Positions 1 to 11,056 of a stretch of DNA of 26,306 nt are shown here, one piece after another. Location: positions 2,203 to 28,508 of the forward strand of contig NAOQ01000145.1 of NCBI GenBank assembly GCA_002751075.1. The letters are read 5' to 3'. The position numbers were made by a program, and so were the translations under genes. The first letter of the stretch is position 1. Every line of letters starts with the position of its first letter. This stretch comes from Ichthyophonus hoferi. Its lineage: Eukaryota; Opisthokonta; Ichthyosporea; Ichthyophonida; Ichthyophonidae. The notes under the pieces are model-generated. The model had not been told where the DNA came from. It worked only from the letters and a program-made list of their open reading frames with translations, and ran no database searches.

Positions 1-589
1 CGAACCTACTGTGAATAGTGATCTTGCAATAATTTAGTGTAGGTGTCTCATTTTCTCTGGGATTAGTCAAAAAATATGTCTATTGTAATGATGTACCTTT
101 AGAATAGATTTAATTGAAAGACAAACTGCAAGTTACATCATTAGATGACATTTAAGTCTTGTTGTAGATGTGGAAAATACTCTTCCTATACGTAAGTATA
201 TATGTATATATTATAAGAATGCTTTATACCAAAAATTTATTCAAAAATATAATAAATAAAATGATTTATTTATATTACCAAGTATATTTGATTAATTATA
301 AAATGCTATGTTACTTAAAGTATCAATATATCATAGCCTGATAAAACCTAAATATTCTTTATTTAAATATTACACCTCACAACACTAACTACCTAGGCTC
401 TGAATAAGTAAAGCCAAACCTTGTTAACATAATATATATATATATTATTGAGAACAGAATTGTAATATTGAATTACCCATATAGGTAATATAGGTAAGGC
501 TAGAAGGACAGATTGCTCCCCATACATTATGAACTCCCTTGCAGATACAAGTACAAATATTCCGAGATAGGGTTGTGTGGTTACTTACA
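1..589. other. AT-rich intergenic DNA, no gene seen
   Basis: No open frame with coding character or a convincing splice-bounded exon was found on either strand. The sequence is AT-rich with short TA runs (for example near 432-447). Confidence 0.5.
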
Positions 590-743
590 TATTTATTTAG
601 CAGCCATAGGATCTAATATTATGTACTACTGTCAACTTATATCTCCGATAAAGTTGATCAACACTCACCAGTTCGACCTGTAGGTCAAGTGATCCAAATA
701 CACAATAACTGTTAATCAAAGAAAAACTATATATATATTTTTT

Positions 744-834
744 TAAATTTAATATATTTTTATTGAAATTTAAGATGGAAGAACGAGTCATCGAGTTATC
801 CGAGATGTATTTCAATAAAAATATATTAAATTTA
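744..834. repeat. Perfect 25-bp inverted repeat (hairpin)
   Basis: The arm at 744-768 is the exact reverse complement of the arm at 810-834, separated by a 41-base spacer at 769-809. The spacer is less AT-rich than the arms. It lies just to the left of the LTR-like fossil starting near 890, so it may belong to that element's internal region or be a separate foldback insertion. Confidence 0.8.
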
Positions 835-849
835 TAGCAATCTGTGGTA

Positions 850-1471
850 GTACTGGCGACTTATATCCACAGGCTTCGGGGTCTCCAATTGTGTCTCCGA
901 TAGTAGTTATCATTAATTGATTAATGTTGATGTTAGCTGCTTGATCGGATTGGTATTGGCTAGTTAGCTGTTGGCCTATAGAGGCTCCTAACCTAATTCT
1001 CTAGGCAATTGATTGTAGTAACTATTTTGATATCTTAATACAGAAGGAATAAATACTTTAAAACGTTTTGGTCCAAACGTGGTAATAGCCCAATGAGATC
1101 AATCATTTAGGGAAGCTATGTTGTCATGTATGTACACACTACTGTCACTATCTAAAGTTAGTAAGCAATCTTCTGATTTCTGAAGAAGGGAGCGGTTCGC
1201 AAACTGTGTGTCGTTTACGAGTGCCAGCGGTAAATCAGACATTATAATAACAATGTGTACGAATACGAGAACGTCGTATTTGCCGTAACCGCTTATGTGT
1301 GAGCGGAACAAATGGAATTCAAAGATTTTTGTATGTACGAATACGAGAACGTCGTATTTTATCCGTGACCACATATGTGTGAGCGGAAGCCCCTTTATTG
1401 TTTAGTTTTGTTTTGTACTTTGTTTGTCGCTAGTACTAGTAACTCTAGCCAACACCAAGACGCTAAGTTCA
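850..1471 (-). mobile_element. LTR-retrotransposon fossil: LTR plus primer-binding-site-like stretch
   Basis: Read on the minus strand, 1471-890 looks like a long terminal repeat (TG...CA ends). It is followed two bases later by TGGAGACCCCGAAGCCTG, which resembles a tRNA-primed binding site. A related arrangement recurs at ~17,974-18,244, with the same primer-site-like block and a similar LTR end (GTTCA, then AT). The LTR contains two tandem-like units (1256-1308 and 1334-1388) that share 25 identical bases. No coding capacity is recognisable, so this is a broken, partial element, probably old. Superfamily is uncertain (Ty3/gypsy-like by the style of the primer site). Confidence 0.45.
1256..1388. 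repeat. Two ~54-bp direct repeat units with a small palindrome
   Basis: Units at 1256-1308 and 1334-1388 share their first 25 bases exactly and end with the same TATGTGTGAGCGGAA. Each contains AATACGA-GAACG-TCGTATT, a perfect 7-bp stem with a 5-base loop. They lie inside the LTR-like segment, where repeated motifs are often promoter or enhancer blocks. Confidence 0.75.
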
Positions 1472-4444
1472 ATCGCTATAACAAAGCCAATTATAAATAT
1501 TCATCTTAGCTAATCCAGCTTATGATAACTTGTACCTTGTCTTCAAATCTGCATTTGAACTATCAACATTTCTAGCATCAAAGTGGCACCAAGGTAACGT
1601 GTAAGACAACTGGGAAACGCACATATATTACCTCAGTCGTCAGACGCCAGACGCCAGAGCCTGCAACCAAGCCAGAACCAGCGCCGACAACTTAGCCATT
1701 GAAGTACGCAAACTTGTGAACCAATCATTTGTCGCAGATCGTTAAAACTTTCTTATGTGTTTCTTGTGCATTTACTAAAGCTATTTTAAAGGTATTTATT
1801 GTTTAACTGTTTTAAAATTTATAGATATGCACTCATTGATAGGCGCAAGGACGTAATTTACTAAATTAATGCTTCAGGTCTAAATACATACGTTCGAAGT
1901 CGTCTAACCAATTATAGGCACACTTACATGATTTTTCTTAGCACAGGTGCCATGAGTGCTTAAAGTAAAATGTATTTAATTAGGTTGTTAATATCTATAC
2001 ATAGTTACCAATAAGAAGTCCTCATACAGATAAGGCCGACTATTAAAGAAGTCTTTCTGCAATACAGAGAGCCAGTTTTATAAAGCATTAAGTTTTCTTA
2101 TGCAGTTGAAGATTATACTTGTGAGTGCAAACTAATATCTAAGCATAAACTTATTAAAAGATTATTAATATTACGATTATTATTGTAGTAGTCACGACAA
2201 TTTACAAGGGTAAACTGTTAAGATGTGCGTGAATAGTAGTAGGAAAACTCTTCTCAATCACAATGGAGAATAGCTTAGGATTGAAGCCGCAAGGTCTAAT
2301 CACAGCATAAATAATTATCGACAAGGCCAAGCTGAACTTCTTTACTACACAGTATTTAAAAATACTCAAAATAAAAAGTATACTTTTGGCGAGCCTCTTA
2401 AGAGATCATAGAACTATTTGCCTACTAATTACTGTGTAGCAGGATGCATCCAGTCTAAAGACAGTAGCATATATAGGGACTTGGGTCTAGATGATTAGTG
2501 GGTAAACAGATCCTAAAATTCCAGTTTAGATACTTGTAGAGTACTGATATATAGTCTTGAGATATTCCAAATCAATTTGATTTTTGAGTATTGAGAGTGC
2601 AGTGTAGTACAGTGCAACTATTTATTCTAATTGGAAAAAATAGTGGTGATTGAGAGTGAAGCAGTGGCTGGATTGGTTAATTCAGTGTTAGTGTTGAAGT
2701 GTGCATGATCTAGATGCAATGTACCTAGGATATTAATTTTTGCAGGTTGGTGCCTTCCAAGGACATGTTAATAAGTAGGCCAATTGTTTCGAGGTCTTTT
2801 GAGTGACTCACTAAAAGTATATTTTATTTTAAGTATTGTTCAAGTACTATAATGGAAAGGCCAAGCGGGTCTTGTAGTTAATTATTTATGCTGTGATCAG
2901 ACCATCCCATAAACTTTAGAACATCTAACTCCTTATATACCCAGTAGAAGCTCTAGTTAAGTGTTGGGTTTTGTTCGTACCAACTATAATCTATTATACA
3001 ACTAATAACAACCAAATCTTTTTTGGCTGTGGCCTAAGATTGAGTGTCATTAATTATAACCAGGTGTTGATATACTATTTGATAATTGCTTGCAATCATT
3101 TAGGTGTATTAATATAATAAACCAATTCTACCCAAATCTAGTCTATGTATGTATCATAGTAATATATAATAGTATATAATATTGTAATGTTTGTTTACCT
3201 GTATGAATTCTATGGGGATCTGGTAATTCCATCTTCGGAAAATTGCTTCTGACTATATGTTGATTGGTGCGGTATTGCAGTGTATGATATCATTGGCTTA
3301 GACTTTGTGAATCCCATGATAATAATGCACTAATAATTGGTATATGATTAGTAATATCTATGATCATAGTAATATAAGATATTGCTAACAATAGGAAATG
3401 CAAAACTTTGTTTATAGCGGTTTGTACATGTTCTTTATTGGTTTTTTTCTCCTTCACTCTAACGTCATTGCATTATTTGAAAATATCCTTATGATTACAA
3501 GCCTGATCTTACGTTATTAAACACATTATTTATAGACAAGCAGAATTAAGTGAGAGAGACTACTAAAGCAATTACCTGCAGTATGGCATAAACATAAAAC
3601 TATTATTTTTTAAATGGCAAAAGCAGTTATATCTTACAACACGGTACCATCTGGCATGACATACTTTTCATGTTAGATAGGCATCAAAAAAGGATTTTGT
3701 CACTGTTATGAGTGTAGAACCAATAATCTTATAAAAACATATTATGGTTGAAAATGGATGGATAGAAAAATGTCAAGTTGCAACGGATCTCGTTGTTCAA
3801 AAAGTTCCCCCAGTATTTTGACATCAATTCCCTTTTTAGAAATTTTTTAACTTTTTAGTTTCGAAGATATGCCTACATATGGATTATAGTGCCCTACTTT
3901 TGAAAAGAGTAAACATTTTTCTTTAATGGTTTAAAGATATAATTATATATAGAGGAAGTTATTATTAAACCAATACCAACAACCAAATATCTCAATATCT
4001 TACCCAATAGTAAAACATTAATCCAAAAAATGTGACAGGTAAGCCAGATCATTTGGAAGAGAAAAAAAATGCTATTATAAATCAAACATATGAAATTATT
4101 TTTTAATCTTGTCATAGTATATTGTTATATCTTTAGCATTTTATGCTCTACCTATAAAAACTTATGCATTTTTTTAAAATATGAAATATTGCAAATATTT
4201 TCCTATTCAAGTAATTATAGTCAACAAGTTGAAGCTCACTCGTTTTTAATCCATGTGTTTGATGCGTTATGCACTTGAGTGTTTCTGTTCTGGATTGGAT
4301 AACGTCCTATTCTAGAGGAATGCTCGTAGGTATTGACAAGTCAAGTTTGCCACTAATATCTCCCATTCTGGAAACTACAGCAAAAAATTAAGAAAAGCGT
4401 AACCCACAATGGATAAAATTAAAATTAATATATATTGGTTGCAG

Positions 4445-4509
4445 GCACAAGGGAACGAGGTAGCCAGTTAGACAGTCTTATGGATCTCGATAAGGATATA
4501 TTAGAATAG
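4445..4509 (+). other. Terminal-exon-like segment (uncertain)
   Basis: An acceptor-like TTGGTTGCAG precedes a short frame ending in a stop. Read in phase 1 it gives TRERGSQLDSLMDLDKDILE then TAG at 4507-4509. The acidic, amphipathic composition looks like a protein C-terminus, but I found no upstream exon to join it to and do not recognise the sequence. Chance is a real possibility. Confidence 0.15.
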
Positions 4510-5142
4510 GTATGATAGGTGCAAAGCCACTGGAAGTCGCGTGTCTTTTGAAAATTGAAAATTTATTTTTAGTACTCAAAAAACCTGCTTAATTTCAGTT
4601 AGTCTAGCTGGTCAAGAATAACTGTATTCTCACTTTTCCTTAAGCCATTTGTTTTCCTTTTATAACTTGGTCGAATCAAATATTAGATCACGTTCACGTT
4701 TCTTACCAGTTGGTCGCGCTTAAAATGATTATTATTTTTTTTCCTTGTGCAAAATCAAAAATATTACATTAATCAGATCATCGTTGCGGTATAAGCATAA
4801 TTGTGATGGAAACGTGATTCCAAGACATATAAATTTTCATAACAACCGGGGAGTTTCTGAGCAGGAAGAGCTCTTGCCTTTGAATTAATTCGAAGAAAGA
4901 ACTAAGAATATAGTGTAACCATACTGCTTTTTTATCTCCTATATCTATATAAATATATATTTAAATTTGAAAATGCTTAATAATCAAATAGAACACACAC
5001 TACATAGTTTAAAATGAATTTAAAAATAAATACATAAATAACAAACTAATTATTTTTTTATTTATTACCCAATATATCCACACTTGATAGGAGATATAGT
5101 ATCTTGGTAGAGGATAGGGCAAAAATAAACAAAAGCAATTAC

Positions 5143-5271
5143 ATAAGCTCTCTGAAGTCTTTGGTTCATCAATGGATCCAAATAATCCTTCAGCCAATAA
5201 CATATCGCCAAAAGTCTTGGACATAGTTGCCATATATAGTAGACGTCTATAAGGCAGGCATGTAAAAGTCA
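5143..5271 (-). other. Internal-exon-like segment (uncertain)
   Basis: On the minus strand the piece is bounded by an acceptor-like ATTGGCAG and a donor GTAATT. It is 129 nt, a multiple of three, with phase 1 at both ends. The open frame includes MATMSKTFGDMLLAEGLFGS and then IDEPKTSES, which has protein-like composition. I do not recognise it and see no partner exon nearby. It may be a fragment of an unannotated gene, an exon relic, or chance. Confidence 0.2.
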
Positions 5272-6140
5272 CTGCCAATAAGGTATAGAGACAAGATAAA
5301 ATTTTAAAACAAATATTATAAGAATATAAGAAACATAACCTAGCAACCTTGACATTTCATATTACAGATAAGTTTTATCAATTTTTTTTTTAATATAAAA
5401 TACATATAAAAAAAATATTGCTACGATGACACCCCATCTTATGGACTATTTGATGAAGTTTCATCAGTTAATTCATTTCAATATATTCACAGAGAACGAT
5501 CATATCAATCCCAAAGAATAGGTCTAATTAGGGATCTGATGCATAAGCCATAAGCAATGTCGTTAGTGCGTAATTAAAATACAAATACTCATTAAAATAT
5601 TCTACGCAATCGTAAAAATCAGTATAATATATATATATAAATATATTTTATGAATATATTTAAAATATTAATTTGTTTTTTAATAGGGTGGATAATGCTA
5701 TAATGCTATAATGCTATAGTGTTGTAAGATATTTTTCAGGCGATTTGGCCTTGGTAACAGTGATCATGTAACCATATGTATCATCTACCAGTTAGCATTG
5801 GCCACGCTCAAAGCATAATACATTCTATAGCTCGTCACGAGGGAGGGTAAGCAATTATTATTGGAAGACAGGATACTAAGCTGAAAACATGAAACTTATT
5901 ATGCATATTAAATTATATTATTAATAAAATGAACTAATTTTGTAAAAATATATATATTTTAAATTCAAAATGTTCAACAAATAATTAAAGAATTATTTCT
6001 AAATTAGTATATTTTGAGTTTATTATATAGCTAAAAAATGGTGAAACACAATAAACACAATAAATGAACATTGGGAAAATATCACGAAAGTAAAACGCCA
6101 TGCAGACAATTTTCATAGGCAATATTTTAATTCTCAAGAG

Positions 6141-6150
6141 ATATAAAAGA
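6141..6150 (+). promoter_or_regulatory. TATA box of the profilin gene
   Basis: ATATAAAAGA lies 56-65 bases before the profilin start codon. A start of transcription near 6170-6175 would leave a short leader of about 30-35 bases. The leader has no upstream ATG in front of the profilin ATG. Confidence 0.55.
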
Positions 6151-6205
6151 GGCCTCAACATCGCATTTTTGGACTGCATAAATATAGGTTTTGTGTATTT
6201 TCATC

Positions 6206-7015
6206 ATGTCTTGGCAATCATACGTTGACTCCAACCTTGTTGGTACTGGTGCCGTCAGCAAGGCCGCTATTCACGGTCACGATGGTTCTCTCTGGGCCAC
6301 CTCTGCTGGTCTTAACATCACCCCCCAGGAGGTAAGAACATTAATTATATAAAAATATTTTTCAAAGTAGTTGCGTTATGTTTCTTGGAAGTTGATATTA
6401 TTTTCCCATTTCAAGTACCTTGTTTGGGTTTTTTGATTATTTTTTGGTATCTGACGGGGTATTGGTTTTTAAGAACTGTTGCAATACTGTTGGAATTTCT
6501 TTATTATTTACTGACTGCATGTTTCCTAGGTCACCAAGCTAGTTGCCGCTACTGATGATGCCAGCCCTCTCCACACTGGTGGAATCATTCTTGCCGGTGT
6601 CAAGTACCAGTTCCTTCGCGTGGAGGAAGGTCGCTCTATTTACGGAAAGTTGAACGATAGCGGATGCTGCATCGTTAAGACAGCCCAGGCTGTTATCATC
6701 GGCATCTACGAGAAGCCCCTCCCCGCTGGTAACTGCACTCTTACCGTGGAGAAGCTAGCTGATTATTGTAAGTATCTATACTTGTGACCATTCTATTTTT
6801 TGGTGTCATTATTCCTTTTTATTGTTTTTGTGATTTAGTTCTAATTTCTCAATATTGTAGATGCTTGGACTTTTTAATGTGAGATGTGTTGGTCTGATAT
6901 TTAGGCAATGCGAGTTTACTTGCATGGCAACTTGGTGTGCATGTTAGGATACTGTTTATTATGTTTAAGCATTGACTAACATTTATTTTCTACAGTGATT
7001 GAGAACGGTTATTAA
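6206..7015 (+). CDS. Profilin, complete, three exons
   Basis: Profilin binds monomeric actin in the cytoplasm, promotes ADP-ATP exchange, and feeds actin to formins and Ena/VASP through poly-proline. Exons are 6206-6331, 6530-6767 and 6996-7015, with GT-AG introns in phases 0 and 1; TTGACTAAC at 6972-6980 is a good branch-point match. The 127-residue product starts MSWQSYVDSNLVGTG and ends VEKLADYLIENGY, both family signatures. The aromatic residues expected at the poly-proline site are present (Trp3, Tyr6, Trp30, Tyr127). Length and sequence fit invertebrate and fungal profilins, not the ~140-residue vertebrate type. Codons favour C- and G-ending forms (AAC, ATC, GCC, AAG, GAG) despite the AT-rich surroundings, unlike the midasin exons, which suggests high expression. 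The start is the first ATG after the TATA box. Confidence 0.96.
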
Positions 7016-7135
7016 ATGTATCCGTACCTTCATTTTCTGATTTTAAATGGGAGTCCTCTGTTTGTTGCGCTCACCATTTGTTGATGGTGGTGGAGGAGCC
7101 TGTCCGTGACAAGTTGCATCCGATAGCATCACTTA

Positions 7136-7141
7136 AATAAA
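7136..7141 (+). terminator. Profilin poly(A) signal
   Basis: AATAAA lies about 120 bases after the profilin stop codon, the first such signal downstream, so cleavage is expected around 7155-7170. Confidence 0.6.
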
Positions 7142-7169
7142 AGAAAGTTATTATTTTCATTTATTAGCC

Positions 7170-8763
7170 AGTTGATAAAACTTTTGCTATTTAATAGGGT
7201 ATTGGACCACAAAGAGCCGAAATAAGTTAAATGCTTAAGACTGAAGAGTATTTTGTTATAAATCAATCTAATAGTATATTCTTTTGAAAGATAATATTTA
7301 TTATTGTAATATAGGACATGATTGGAGGCAAATTATTATGCGTGATGTCATTCAACATTTAGCTTTAAACAATTTTGATGTCCCTTTTAAATTTAAACTT
7401 TTAAGAACTGGCAGGCTACTATTCTCATGTTTTTACTTAGTGTATGTATGGTATGATAGATTTGTTTTATTTATATACCTGCCATTTTGGTGCAAGGTAC
7501 AGTTTTATTAGAGTTGTACATAATGAGAATTTTATATTGCATTTGGAAGACAATGCTGTTTTTACTATATTTTTAAACGTTAATGGTCAATTTTTTATTG
7601 ATAATATTATGTGGGTCTAGGCAGAAAAAATCAAGATTGATGTATATTATTTGGTTTCCATTTGAAAAGACAGTTGTCTAATAAATACAATTCAAGTCTT
7701 GGATATTAAACCTGCGTTTATTTTTGATTTATTTAATGTCCAACTTTTAACTTTTATACAATTATATACATCCTTAACTTAGATATTAGGTCAGTTGTAA
7801 AGTGTAGTTAGGTAGGAAGGTATGAGAGAGTTCGTGTGATTAAAATAAAGTTTATTTTATGATGTCAATATTATTTATTTATGAGTATAAACATATTAGG
7901 TATTATAAATTTTTTCCCAATATACATACTATATTTGGAGTTAATGTGTTTATTACACGCTCAAACTTACCGCACCAATTATTAGTATTTACTTAGTTGT
8001 ATAATTCAGATTTCTTTGCCGATCAGTTTTTAAATTCATGATATAATGGGTCATACAGGATATATGGGTTACATAAAAAAGTTAAAGCTGCCAATTATAC
8101 TGTTTAGATTTATTGTACCAATTAGAAGTATTCACTGCTTTGTAAAATGGATGCATATTGTAGGATTCACAGAATAAAAGTCATGGTTATTATTATAATA
8201 TAGTCAATTGGTCAAAGCTTTTCAACAAGTTTTTGCATGTATTATAGTCATACTAGGATAAGGCTTTTCTGTTCTAAAGAAAATTTAATTATCTACTTCA
8301 CCGACAAAATGTGTTTTTATAACCCAATTAAAAGGAAAAAAAAACTTTTATAGAGAAGTAATCGCAACCAAACTGTAGATTAATCGGCAATACCACAACT
8401 CAAAAACATTGAAAATATGATATCATGATGATAATCTCAGATAGGACTATATATATACTTTAAAAGCGTTCAAAAATGAAACATATGGACCTAGTGTATT
8501 GTTCATTTAGCCATACACCAAATGGTGGAATAAATACCTGTATCCATATAAATATTAACATATTATAATAGTTATTATTTTAATTATGTGGTTGGCTACC
8601 GGAGCCAACTGCCCGATTAAATCATTTCTAATTCTATTCTTTGATCCAATTACAAGTCCAAGATAATGCAATCGAGTTCCCATGGTTTCAAAGCAAAATG
8701 GATTAGTCAACCAATTACCAAGTTCAACTAAGCCGCAATAAAAGGGTGGCAGAGGGTGGAAGA
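7170..8763. other. Intergenic spacer between profilin and the transporter gene
   Basis: AT-rich DNA with several CCAAT/ATTGG pentamers (for example near 7977 and 8117). The one open frame here (7284-7511, plus) has no start context, splice sites or recognisable sequence and looks like chance. No RNA gene was recognised. Confidence 0.5.
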
Positions 8764-8769
8764 TTTATT
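8764..8769 (-). terminator. Possible poly(A) signal of the transporter gene
   Basis: The minus strand reads AATAAA about 295 bases after the transporter stop codon at 9065-9067. It is the nearest canonical signal I found on that strand; a nearer variant signal is possible. Confidence 0.4.
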
Positions 8770-9064
8770 AATACATTTAAGATTGAGGTATAATATATTG
8801 TTACGATTGGACGTTAGTGATAAATTAGATTTTGAAACCAATATGATAATATATAAATGTATACAGGTATGCAAGCATTCGTACGTACACATATATAGAT
8901 AAATAAGATCTAGTAGCAAGTGACTACATACATGTAATTCTACATTGTTCAAATTAACCATATCATCAACTTCTCCTGCTCTCTCCCTCCTCCCCTCTCA
9001 CCATTCTACATTACTTATTATTGCTGCGTTTAATCATATTCCTAATTATAAACTACATTGCATA

Positions 9065-10955
9065 TCATGGTAAGACAACACCAGGCTTAGGATCCGGTCT
9101 ACCGTACATAAAAACTGACCCAACCACCAATGTAGCCCCTACAATAAACGAGGAAGAGGGGTGAAAATCGAAAAAGAATATGGATAGGATAGATGAGAGA
9201 ATGATGGAAACGGACGTGGCAAAGCCCTTTAAAATGTTGTCCGCGTACTTGACAACTACGGCTATAACTAAACCGCCCGCGGCATTTAGGGTCACTACTA
9301 CCCACACCAGAGAGGAATAGCCTTGGAAGAAACCATATTCAAGTACCTAGAGAAGGCGGTAAGCAAGAGAAGAGTGTTAGGTGGATGCATGTATGTATGT
9401 AAGTAGGTATGTATGTACACAACACAATATAATACGATATGATAGTAAAATGTGTTATGACAGGATATCATATAGTATATATATATAAATACCTCATCGC
9501 GATTGGTCATATATACGCCAACCAATCCAAGGAAAAATCCGAACATTCCTAATTGGATATTTCTTATCCATAGATCAGTAGCAGTAGATTTTAAAAGCTT
9601 TTCAAAGTAGATTCCAGCGAATCCGGACGACACACAGGCAATTAAAACTGCAACAATTCCCCTGAACGAACCTCCGTCTGTTGATAGCTTGAACTGTATA
9701 GCTCAGAGATTAAAATCATTATTTTAAAATCTAAAAATTAACTTTTAAAAAAAATAATAGTTCGCTTGTTCCTTTTAATAGTTTAATAGTATAGTTAGTA
9801 AGTTGTTCGGAGTTCATGCATAAACATAGGCGTAGAAATGTCTTTTAGCATTTTTTTAATAATAATAGTAATAATGATAATAGTAAAAATAATAATGACA
9901 AGAGCAATAGCAACAACAACAACAATAATAATACCACTAATAATAAATCATCAATAAATAAGTAACCCAGAACAAGACAAAAATAAAAAGGAAAGGAAAA
10001 AAACACACAATTATATCATTGCAACATAACGGAATACTCACAATATACCCCAGCTAATACACTACAACTAAATAGGTACATAGGGGAAAATTGGATTATA
10101 TACAGTATTGCAGACATTTTAACAATAGAAAAAGGGAAAGAAAGAAGACAAAAAAAAAGAGACAGAGAGGGGAGGAGAGAGAAAGAAAGATAAAGAGAAC
10201 TATCATAAAATTGTAAACCAAACAAGCAATAGGCATATATATATACATACATTGATCTCCGAGCTGCTGTCAAATACATTAGCTGGCAATTGGACTAAAG
10301 CCACACCAGTCATTAAGATAAATAGGGCCATCCACTTAAAACTTGAGAGCTTGGCTCCTAACATTAACACGCTAAACAGTGCAGTAGTCATAATTTTTAA
10401 TTGGTAGGTCACTTGGAAAGTAGCTGCATCCTGTAAGAGAGAAAAGGAGGAAGGAAGAGAGGGAAGAAAGAGAAGGCAGGGAAAGGAGAAAGGAAAGGGG
10501 TGATGAGATAGAATGAGGTAAGTGGATATGGATGGGTGGGTATGGTATGTAAGCATGGTAGTCTGATAGTAATAGGTGCCCAAGTCCAATTACACTACTG
10601 GCCTATTTGATCAGGAAAGATTAGATTAGCAGCAGTGTAAAAGAGATCTACCTACCAGATTAGAAATTGCCAGATAAAGTAGATTGGCTTGCATGGTATA
10701 AAGGCATGCTGGTACCGCTAATTTCATTGTATCACCTATAGCAAGTATAATGGGTTCATATTAGTTTTTATATTATGTATAGATTGTATCAACTATAGAA
10801 ATAATAATTGGTTTATGTTAGTGCGTATAACAGAAACAATTAAATAAATAATGAATTGTTTTATATTTCAATTTTGTTATATTATGTGTAAGTGATTTCT
10901 AACGAAATACTTATATATACATATGTATACCTATATGAACGTGTGTCAGCTATTA

Positions 10956-10992
<37 letters not shown>

Positions 10993-11017
10993 NNNNNNNN
11001 NNNNNNNNNNNNNNNNN

Positions 11018-11056
<39 letters not shown>

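Larger units (their letters stand above)
1472..6139. other. Long gene-poor spacer
   Basis: About 4.7 kb without a convincing gene. Two short exon-like pieces (4445-4509 plus, 5143-5271 minus) are listed separately with low confidence. A locally GC-richer patch near 1640-1700 has no open frame that I recognise. An 8-bp unit ATAATGCT is repeated three times at 5692-5715. Confidence 0.5.

Noticed and set aside
1099-1374. 91-residue minus-strand frame
   Set aside because: It lies across the repeated LTR units and its repetitive peptide follows from the DNA repeat; no family resemblance.
8736-8741. AATAAA on the plus strand near the transporter 3' end
   Set aside because: Wrong strand for the transporter and far (1.7 kb) from profilin, which has its own closer signal.
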